This document shows, piece by piece, positions 6,672-12,221 of a stretch of DNA of 12,221 nucleotides (position 1 is its first letter; each line of letters opens with the position of its first letter). The notes under the pieces were generated by a model, which was not told where the DNA came from, did not search any database, and saw only the letters and a program-made list of their open reading frames with translations. Origin of the DNA: GCA-2712985 sp964515905. Its GTDB lineage: Bacteria > Pseudomonadota > Alphaproteobacteria > UBA7887. Location of the stretch: contig CAZEWK010000106.1 of the NCBI GenBank assembly GCA_964515905.1, forward strand, positions 1 through 12,221. The letters are read 5' to 3'. Both the position numbers and the translations under genes were made by a program.

Positions 6672-7990
6672 AAACCACTCTCCCTTCAGATAAAGATCAA
6701 CGCATTGCTTTGGTCAACGCTCGTTTAGTAGATCCTGCCAGCAAGTTAGATGAGCTAGGTGCACTAATTATAGAAAATCGTCAAATAGCTGATTTGGGTC
6801 CCGATATTCTATCGACAGGCATTGCCAAAGATATGCCTGTAATCGATTGTGGTGGGAACTGTCTGACACCAGGGTTAGTTGATATACGAGCGCATCTTCG
6901 GGAACCCGGCGCTGAGCACAAAGAAAACCTAGCAACAGCAAGTCGCGCTGCCGCCGCTGGAGGTATCACCAGTGTTGTGTGTATGCCAAATACTGATCCT
7001 GTCATTGATCAAATAGCGTTAATCGAATTCATAGCTAGACGAGCGAGAGAAACGAGTATCGTCAAAGTCTATCCAGCCGCCGCTATTACAAAAAACCTAG
7101 AAGGAAAGGAATTAACGGAGATGGGCTTGCTTCTCGAAGCAGGTGCTGTAGCATTTTCTGACGCTGACCGCGCTGTAGCCAACAGCCTTGTAATGCGGCG
7201 GGCTCTTGCCTACGCCCATACATTTGATGCCTTAATCATGCAACACCCCGAAGACCCAGCTCTAAGTATTGGGGTAATGAATGACGGAGAACTTGCCACT
7301 CGATTAGGCCTAGCAGGTATTCCACCGGTTGCCGAAACAGTGATCGTTGAGAGGGACATCCGCCTGATGGAGTTAACTGGGGCTCGTTACCATGTAAGCC
7401 ACCTTTCGACGAACGAAACAGTAAAGGTCATACGAGCGGCGAAAAGCCGTTCCCTGCCAATTACAGCAGCGGTAGCTGCCCACCACTTTGCTTTAAATGA
7501 AAATGCAGTTGCCGACTATAGAACATTTGCCAAGGTCTCTCCTCCTCTGCGAGCAGAAACTGATAGAGCGGCAATGGTTACAGGCATCTCGGACGGCACG
7601 ATTGATATCATAGTGAGCGATCATGCACCACATGATCAGGATTCAAAACGACTACCTTTTTCGCAAGCAGCTAACGGAATTATTGGTCTAGAGACAATGT
7701 TGCCTTTGGCACTCGAAATATACCATAACGGGCACATTGGCCTTCATGAATTGCTGGCAAAAATGACTATAAACCCAGCCAATTTAGTCGGGCTACAAGC
7801 GGGTCAGCTAAGAATAGGAGCTCCAGCAGATTTAACATTGATTGACTTGAATTATCCTTGGCAGATAAAAGTCGATAAATTACATAGTAAGTCTCACAAT
7901 GCGCCCTACGACGGCCGCCCAGTACAAGGACGAGCCCTTAAAACTTGGGTGAATGGCAGGATCGCTTTCGATATTGAAATGGAGGATTAA
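6668..7990 (+). CDS. pyrC: Dihydroorotase-like protein (class I PyrC family) with altered HxH metal motif
   Basis: Amidohydrolase-family protein of 440 residues, expected to cyclise N-carbamoyl-aspartate to dihydroorotate or to act as a structural partner of PyrB. Recognisable positions are His76, Arg78, Asn108 (MPNTDP), Asp165 (AFSD), His193 (QHPEDP), His245 (HVSHLST), Asp318 and His322 (SDHAPHD). The first histidine of the usual D-x-H-x-H motif is Arg74 (D-I-R-A-H-L-R-E-P-G). The metal-bridging residue Asp165, the other metal ligands and the catalytic aspartate Asp318 remain. In Pseudomonas a degenerate PyrC' is inactive but needed for ATCase assembly; whether this protein is active cannot be told from sequence alone. 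The GTG start overlaps the pyrB stop by 4 bases, and the TAA is 2 bases before plsY. Confidence 0.92.
   Translation: MKTTLPSDKDQRIALVNARLVDPASKLDELGALIIENRQIADLGPDILSTGIAKDMPVIDCGGNCLTPGLVDIRAHLREPGAEHKENLATASRAAAAGGITSVVCMPNTDPVIDQIALIEFIARRARETSIVKVYPAAAITKNLEGKELTEMGLLLEAGAVAFSDADRAVANSLVMRRALAYAHTFDALIMQHPEDPALSIGVMNDGELATRLGLAGIPPVAETVIVERDIRLMELTGARYHVSHLSTNETVKVIRAAKSRSLPITAAVAAHHFALNENAVADYRTFAKVSPPLRAETDRAAMVTGISDGTIDIIVSDHAPHDQDSKRLPFSQAANGIIGLETMLPLALEIYHNGHIGLHELLAKMTINPANLVGLQAGQLRIGAPADLTLIDLNYPWQIKVDKLHSKSHNAPYDGRPVQGRALKTWVNGRIAFDIEMED
7981..7985 (+). promoter_or_regulatory. Shine-Dalgarno for plsY inside the pyrC 3' end
   Basis: GGAGG, 7 bases before the GTG at 7993. It lies within the last codons of pyrC and supports the GTG start and close coupling of the two genes. 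Confidence 0.6.
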
Positions 7991-7992
7991 AA

Positions 7993-8649
7993 GTGCCGGA
8001 CTTATTTGGTGCTTTTTCGTACACCTGGCCGATATATTTGGCAGGAGTTATTGCATATCTCATCGGTTCAATCCCATTTGGACTTCTAATAACAAGATTG
8101 GCAGGGGTTGGAGATATACGAACAATCGGATCTGGCAATATTGGTACCACAAACGTATTCCGAACCGGTAAGAAACTATTAGCCCTAACCACACTTATCC
8201 TAGATGTGTTCAAAGGTATTTTTGCCGTAGTCATTGCAGGAATCTATGGCCCTGACTGCGCGGTTATGGCCGGGTTTTGCGTGGTTGGTGGGCATATGTT
8301 TCCCATATGGCTTAAATTCAAAGGCGGCAAAGGAGTGGCTACCACCTTTGGTGTAATATATGCTTTCTCCTGGGGCATCGGCATATTAACTACAGTCATT
8401 TGGGTAGTCATACTATTGCTTTTCCGTTATTCATCCCTCGCCTCAATAATTTCCATGCCGTGCGCACCCTGCCTGCTCGCATTGTTATTGCCACTTCAAA
8501 AGCATGGGACTCTCCCAATATGGCTACCTGGACAGTCTCAACACATTATATTATTTGCGATACTCGCTTTTATGGTTCTATCTCGCCATTATGGAAACTT
8601 GCGACGACTGTTACGTGGGGAAGAACCAGTTATATTTCATAGGAAATAA
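7993..8649 (+). CDS. plsY: Glycerol-3-phosphate acyltransferase PlsY (acyl-phosphate dependent)
   Basis: Inner-membrane enzyme that transfers an acyl chain from acyl-phosphate (made by PlsX) to glycerol-3-phosphate, giving lysophosphatidate, the first step of phospholipid synthesis. The protein has 218 residues with several hydrophobic helices, starting at about residue 12. The conserved cytoplasmic-loop motifs are present: GSIPFG (25-30), IGSGNIGTTN (45-54) followed by RTGKK, GHMFP (100-104), and FKGGKGVAT (109-117). The last motif near the C-terminus reads RHYGNLRRLLRG (198-209), whereas the family usually has H-R-x-N; the Tyr200 substitution is mild. GTG start with a good GGAGG. It is probably the last gene of the ruvX-AEC-pyrBC-plsY cluster, because a non-coding gap follows. 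Confidence 0.95.
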   Translation: MPDLFGAFSYTWPIYLAGVIAYLIGSIPFGLLITRLAGVGDIRTIGSGNIGTTNVFRTGKKLLALTTLILDVFKGIFAVVIAGIYGPDCAVMAGFCVVGGHMFPIWLKFKGGKGVATTFGVIYAFSWGIGILTTVIWVVILLLFRYSSLASIISMPCAPCLLALLLPLQKHGTLPIWLPGQSQHIILFAILAFMVLSRHYGNLRRLLRGEEPVIFHRK

Positions 8650-8707
8650 ATAACGGCCATTGGACACAATACGAGTTACATCTACTGTTGCTGACGGGTT
8701 TACGCCA

Positions 8708-8726
8708 TTTTATTTGTTAAATAAAA
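8708..8726. repeat. Perfect inverted repeat downstream of plsY
   Basis: Arms TTTTATTT and AAATAAAA (8 bp) around a GTT loop. An alternative stem pairs GGGTTT (8696-8701) with AAACCC (8724-8729), keeping the inner TATTT/AAATA pairing and leaving a bulge. It is not followed by a T-run on the plus strand. It may protect the plsY mRNA 3' end or be an AT-rich accident. Confidence 0.45.
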
Positions 8727-8743
8727 CCCTATTCTCTAATAGC

Positions 8744-8780
8744 AACTAACTTCGGGCCAACTGGTTGAATGTAGTTTTTT
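8744..8780 (+). terminator. Possible rho-independent terminator of the plsY operon
   Basis: Imperfect hairpin AACTAACTTC / GAATGTAGTT (8 of 10 pairs) with a 13-base loop, running into six T (8775-8780). It lies about 95 bases after the plsY stop. The stem is AT-rich with two central mismatches, so it would be weak. Position and T-tract are right for ending the rightward operon before topA. Confidence 0.35.
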
Positions 8781-8863
8781 CTCGTTCGAAATAAGAACCT
8801 CTACTCCTAGATGAGCGCTCAAATATGACCAAAGATACCCATGCGTGAGTTGACGAATTTTGC

Positions 8864-8899
8864 AGACAGTGCGAAATAACGGTGACTAGGAGACAGTGC
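8864..8899 (+). repeat. 9-bp direct repeat AGACAGTGC, two copies 27 bases apart
   Basis: AGACAGTGC occurs at 8864-8872 and at 8891-8899. The centre-to-centre distance is 27 bases. It lies about 120-150 bases upstream of topA, just after a TTGACG (8850-8855) that could be a -35 element. It could be a regulator site pair or a small duplication; no known consensus is recognised. Confidence 0.4.
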
Positions 8900-8962
8900 A
8901 AGGGTTTTTGTGTTTACGGTCTAGCACTCCAATGGCATTAAGTAGGATAGATTTTTATTCTA

Positions 8963-8981
8963 TATATCAATGTGATATAGT
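8963..8981 (+). promoter_or_regulatory. Palindrome overlapping a -10-like hexamer upstream of topA
   Basis: TATATCA-atg-TGATATA is a perfect 7-bp inverted repeat (8963-8979) in an AT-rich stretch. Its right arm overlaps TATAGT (8976-8981), a 5-of-6 match to a sigma-70 -10 box, 34 bases before the topA ATG. No good -35 is present at 17 bases. This could be the topA promoter with an operator, or a supercoiling-sensitive AT-rich melting region; both are inference. Confidence 0.35.
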
Positions 8982-9015
8982 TTAATTTTAATAAATTAAT
9001 TTACTAATTAGGAAA

Positions 9016-11592
9016 ATGAAGAACGTAGTCGTCGTCGAGTCACCCGCTAAAGCGAAAACGATCGAAAAATATCTAGGATCGGATTTTAAAGTCCTCGCCA
9101 CTTATGGACACATTTGTGACCTTCCGTCAAAGAACGGTTCGGTCAGTCCTGACGATGGTTTTGCGATGACATATGAGACTGATCAAAAATCTAAAAAACA
9201 TCTAAATGCTATCTCAACAGCTATCAAAAACAGCGATGGCTTAGTTTTAGCCACAGACCCTGATCGTGAAGGAGAAGCAATCTCGTGGCATATTCTAAAC
9301 TATTTTAGTAACAAAAAAGAGCTCGACAACAAGACTGTTCAGCGAGTTGTCTTCCATGAAATAACCCAGCAAGCCGTTCGCGATGCCTTCAAAAGACCCC
9401 GCGACATTGACATGGATTTGGTGAACGCTCAACAAGCCAGACGAGCGTTAGACTATCTAGTTGGGTTCACGTTATCGCCGGTTTTATGGCGCAAACTGCC
9501 TGGTTCGAGGTCTGCCGGACGTGTACAATCCGTCGCACTGCGCCTAATTTGTGAACGAGAACAAGAGGTCGAACGTTTTATACCCAGAGAATACTGGTCG
9601 GTTGAGGCGCAATTAACAAACAAATCAGAGAAAGACTTTACTGCTCGGTTAACTGTCCTAAGTGGAAAAAAATTAACAAAATTCTCCCTAGAAAATGAAA
9701 AAATGGCCCAGGATGCCGCAGAAGCTATCCGGGCGACAAGTTTATCAGTTGGAAAAATCGACCGTAAACAAGTTGAGCGCAGACCAGTTCCCCCGTTTAC
9801 AACTTCCACTTTGCAGCAAGAAGCTTCACGAAAACTAGGTTTTTCTGCTCGTCACAGTATGCAGGTAGCCCAAGAGCTTTACGCGGGAATAGACATTGGT
9901 ACCGGCTCTGAGGGCCTAATAACCTATATGCGGACCGACAGCGTCAATTTATCGGCATTAGCGGGATCTTCTATAAGGAAACAAATAGAAGAACAATTCG
10001 GAACTAATTTTATTCCCGATGGGATCCGATATTACAAGACTAACTCCAAGAATGCTCAGGAAGCACACGAAGCGATACGACCCACAGATATTTCACGCAG
10101 GCCCCAGGACTTAAAAAAATATCTTAATCAAGATCAAAGTCGACTATATGAATTAATTTGGAAACGAACAATGGCGTGCCAAATGGTTAACGCTAGAATA
10201 GATCAGACAGGTATCGACATAAATTCTGCAGACGGGAACCTCACATTAAGGGCAACAGGATCCATAATCGCATTTGACGGCTTTCTTAGAGTATATGTTG
10301 AAGGTCGAGATGATTCTAAAACTGACGATACTAAATCCCCGCTTTTACCAGACGTCAAGACGGGGGAATCCTTAAAAACTGGCGAGGTTTCCCCTCAACA
10401 ACATTTCACTGAACCACCGCCCCGCTTTAACGAGGCGACACTCGTAAAGAAACTGGAAGAATTAGGAATTGGTAGACCATCTACCTACGCTAGTATAATT
10501 GCAGTCCTACAAGACCGAGATTACGTCACTCTTTCTAACAAACGATTTATACCTGAAGGCAGAGGCCGACTTGTCACGGCTTTTCTAGGAAGTTTTTTTG
10601 AACGGTATGTTCAGTATGACTTTACAGCAGACCTTGAGGACCAACTTGACAGCGTAGCCAATGGCGAACTTGACTGGCAAAAGGTCTTAGAGAAATTTTG
10701 GGAAAATTTTTCAGCTTCAGTCGAAGAAATCAGCGATGTTCGAGTTCGCGAGGTGTTAGATCAACTAAATACGATCCTAGAACCCTATGTATTCCCGCCG
10801 AATCAGGAGGGCACTGATCCAAGGAAATGTGGAAAATGCGAAGATGGTCTTTTGAGCCTAAAACCTGGAAAAAAACACGGACCATTTGTTGGCTGTTCCA
10901 ACTATCCGACATGCAAATACACTCGCCAGATTTCCGTATCACAAAACGGTTCCGATATTGCCTCTGACGGACCCGTGAAAATTGGGGAAACCGAAGAGGG
11001 GATAACAATAACGCTTCGTAACGGACCATATGGACCGTATGTGCAACTCGGAGAGGCTGAGAATAGAAATAAACCGAAACGTGTCTCTCTACCCGGAAAT
11101 ATTGCTCCTACGGAACTCACTTTAGAAATCGCGATAGGACTTCTTACTCTGCCTCGAGAAATTGGCATTCATCCAGAAACAGGGATAGTTATCACGGCAA
11201 CGATCGGACGTTTTGGTCCATATATAAAACATGGTGACATAAGTTGTTCATTGCGCAAAGACGATGACGTTCTAACACTCGGTATTAATCGAGCAGTGAG
11301 CTTACTAGCCGAACCGAGACAGAACCGAGGCAGAGCAAAAGCCCTACGAATTGTTGGAACACATCCAGAAGATGATAAAGAAATAGGCATATATGACGGA
11401 AAATATGGTCCTTACATTAAATACAAATCGATAAATGTTAGTATTCCAAAAAATACCTCGCCAGAACAAATAACTATTGATCAAGCGGTAACTCTTCTTG
11501 ATGAAAAAGCTAAATCAAAGAAAAAAACGGGAAGGCAAAAGAGTCCCGGCCGAAAGAAAACCAGCCGCAAAAATCTGAAGAAGAAGAGTTGA
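9016..11592 (+). CDS. topA: DNA topoisomerase I (type IA)
   Basis: Relaxes negative supercoils behind RNA polymerase by cutting and rejoining one strand. It has 858 residues and is complete. The TOPRIM domain opens with VVVVESPAKAKTI (Glu8) and has DPDREGEA with Asp81, Asp83 and Glu85 for Mg. Catalytic Tyr304 is in ITYMRTDS. NAQEAHEAIRPT starts at 346 and GIGRPSTYA covers 484-492. One four-cysteine zinc finger follows: Cys605-x2-Cys608-x18-Cys627-x5-Cys633. Then come three C-terminal repeats with a G-x-(Y/F)-G-P-Y core at 670-675, 731-736 and 795-800, and a lysine/arginine-rich tail of about 30 residues that probably binds DNA or RNA polymerase. This finger-plus-repeats layout is usual for alphaproteobacteria and unlike the multi-finger E. 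coli enzyme. AGGA is only 2 bases before the ATG, a close spacing, but the family N-terminus fixes the start. Confidence 0.98.
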   Translation: MKNVVVVESPAKAKTIEKYLGSDFKVLATYGHICDLPSKNGSVSPDDGFAMTYETDQKSKKHLNAISTAIKNSDGLVLATDPDREGEAISWHILNYFSNKKELDNKTVQRVVFHEITQQAVRDAFKRPRDIDMDLVNAQQARRALDYLVGFTLSPVLWRKLPGSRSAGRVQSVALRLICEREQEVERFIPREYWSVEAQLTNKSEKDFTARLTVLSGKKLTKFSLENEKMAQDAAEAIRATSLSVGKIDRKQVERRPVPPFTTSTLQQEASRKLGFSARHSMQVAQELYAGIDIGTGSEGLITYMRTDSVNLSALAGSSIRKQIEEQFGTNFIPDGIRYYKTNSKNAQEAHEAIRPTDISRRPQDLKKYLNQDQSRLYELIWKRTMACQMVNARIDQTGIDINSADGNLTLRATGSIIAFDGFLRVYVEGRDDSKTDDTKSPLLPDVKTGESLKTGEVSPQQHFTEPPPRFNEATLVKKLEELGIGRPSTYASIIAVLQDRDYVTLSNKRFIPEGRGRLVTAFLGSFFERYVQYDFTADLEDQLDSVANGELDWQKVLEKFWENFSASVEEISDVRVREVLDQLNTILEPYVFPPNQEGTDPRKCGKCEDGLLSLKPGKKHGPFVGCSNYPTCKYTRQISVSQNGSDIASDGPVKIGETEEGITITLRNGPYGPYVQLGEAENRNKPKRVSLPGNIAPTELTLEIAIGLLTLPREIGIHPETGIVITATIGRFGPYIKHGDISCSLRKDDDVLTLGINRAVSLLAEPRQNRGRAKALRIVGTHPEDDKEIGIYDGKYGPYIKYKSINVSIPKNTSPEQITIDQAVTLLDEKAKSKKKTGRQKSPGRKKTSRKNLKKKS

Positions 11593-11600
11593 CTAGGCTA

Positions 11601-12221
11601 ATGGGTGATCCATCAATCACCAAAGTTACCGTTGAGACTCAGAAAAAAATATTTACATCGGTCGATGTCCCGAAACCGAATGAAATACTGAACGCCATAG
11701 AGAGATCAGGGGGTGTCATTAACACGAGAGATTTAGCACGTACATTTGGTCTCAAGGGTGATGATAGAAGAGAACTCAAAGCCACCTTAAAGACCATGAT
11801 TGAAGATGGCCAACTAGAACAAGGTCATAACCGACGTAGTTACCGGATACCGTCGACTGTACCTTCCGTAGGGATAGTTGAAATTACTTCTATTGATGCT
11901 GACGGAGAATTAATAGGCCGACCCATAAGTTGGAAATTTGGTGGTAGTGAGCCACATATTACAGTAACCCTACCAAGACGCACACGGCTTCGCTCTCCGG
12001 GCCTAAAAGAACGAGTGCTGGCGCGACTGAAGATAGTCGACCAGAATCATGTTGAAGCAAAGATGATGAGACATCTTGGCAAAGTGCCCGACCAAATTAT
12101 AGGTGTTGTGGAAAAAACTAGTTCAGGCACCAGAGTTCAGGCTATTAGTCGACAAGCACCTAAACAAATTCTTTTAAATAAAGAAAACGCTGAAAGCGTT
12201 GAAACTGGTGACGTTGTGGCC
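11601..12221 (+). CDS. rnr: Ribonuclease R, N-terminal part (runs off the window)
   Basis: The first 207 codons are open to the window edge. RNase R is a processive 3'-5' exoribonuclease of the RNB family that degrades structured RNA. Visible here are an N-terminal winged-helix region (about residues 27-75; ILNAIERSGGVI, RDLARTFGLKGDDRRELKATL) and the alphaproteobacterial-type start of the OB/cold-shock part (GIVEITSIDADGELIGRPI, about 93-111, then RVLARL and the MRHLGKVPDQIIGVV segment). The catalytic RNB domain lies beyond the window. The ATG is 8 bases after the topA stop, behind a weak AGG. A TTG overlapping the topA stop (11589) is a less likely start. The order topA-rnr is common in alphaproteobacteria, supporting the call and likely co-transcription. 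Confidence 0.9.
   Translation, partial: MGDPSITKVTVETQKKIFTSVDVPKPNEILNAIERSGGVINTRDLARTFGLKGDDRRELKATLKTMIEDGQLEQGHNRRSYRIPSTVPSVGIVEITSIDADGELIGRPISWKFGGSEPHITVTLPRRTRLRSPGLKERVLARLKIVDQNHVEAKMMRHLGKVPDQIIGVVEKTSSGTRVQAISRQAPKQILLNKENAESVETGDVVA

Larger units (their letters stand above)
8650..9015. other. Non-coding gap between plsY and topA
   Basis: 366 bases without a supported gene on either strand. The longest ATG frames are 12 codons (8841-8879) and 17 codons (8932-8985), with no ribosome-binding sites, so I do not call them. The 3' part (8941-9010) is very AT-rich. The gap holds a perfect 8-bp inverted repeat, a possible terminator, a 9-bp direct repeat and a palindrome before topA, listed separately. 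In many alphaproteobacteria dprA sits here; I could not recognise DprA peptides in any plus-strand frame. Confidence 0.8.

Noticed and set aside
8784..8798. GTTC-N7-GAAC upstream of topA, resembling an SOS box
   Set aside because: The alphaproteobacterial LexA box is a direct repeat (GTTC-N7-GTTC or GAAC-N7-GAAC). This one is inverted with 4-bp arms, short enough to occur by chance.
8841..8879. 12-codon ATG frame in the plsY-topA gap
   Set aside because: Too short and without a Shine-Dalgarno sequence.
8932..8985. 17-codon ATG frame before topA
   Set aside because: No ribosome-binding site, AT-rich, not in a conserved context, and it overlaps the palindrome and -10-like region.
9453..9809. 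118-residue minus-strand frame opposite topA
   Set aside because: Shadow frame over the conserved topA core; its composition reflects topA codons.

Overview
The window looks like a stretch of chromosomal core genome from an alphaproteobacterium. The base composition is rather AT-rich for that class (mid-40s % GC by eye). The lineage call rests on gene order (ruvX, pyrB, pyrC, plsY, topA, rnr, with gatCAB divergent from ruvX) and on the character of PyrB and the PyrC-like protein. An uncultivated marine or Rhodospirillales-like alphaproteobacterium would fit, but nothing here fixes the genus.

Minus strand, left part (143-4134): gatC-gatA-gatB is transcribed leftwards as a tightly coupled operon with one-base stop/start overlaps at both junctions. 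It encodes the tRNA-dependent amidotransferase that makes Gln-tRNA and/or Asn-tRNA. A Nu-class glutathione S-transferase (YfcG/YghU type) follows 121 bases further on, in the same direction.

Plus strand, right part (4202 to the window end): after a short divergent promoter region come ruvX, an AEC-family membrane transporter, pyrB, a dihydroorotase-like pyrC and plsY. They have gaps of 4 and 27 bases, a 4-base overlap and a 2-base gap, so they probably form one operon. It joins Holliday-junction/rRNA processing, the second and third steps of pyrimidine synthesis, and the first acylation of phospholipid synthesis. After a 366-base non-coding gap come topA (complete) and rnr (N-terminal 207 codons only, cut by the window edge).

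Most of this is ordinary. The points worth a second look are: (1) the gap between plsY and topA, where many alphaproteobacteria carry dprA and where I see only AT-rich sequence with several small repeats; (2) the PyrC-like protein, in which the first histidine of the metal-binding HxH motif is arginine while every other catalytic position I can recognise is kept; (3) the AEC transporter inside a pyrimidine operon; (4) the start of pyrB, which has no Shine-Dalgarno sequence and sits directly behind a run of six T and inside a short overlapping reading frame. I found no CRISPR array, tRNA, rRNA, insertion sequence, prophage gene or defence system, and no convincing undescribed multi-gene system.
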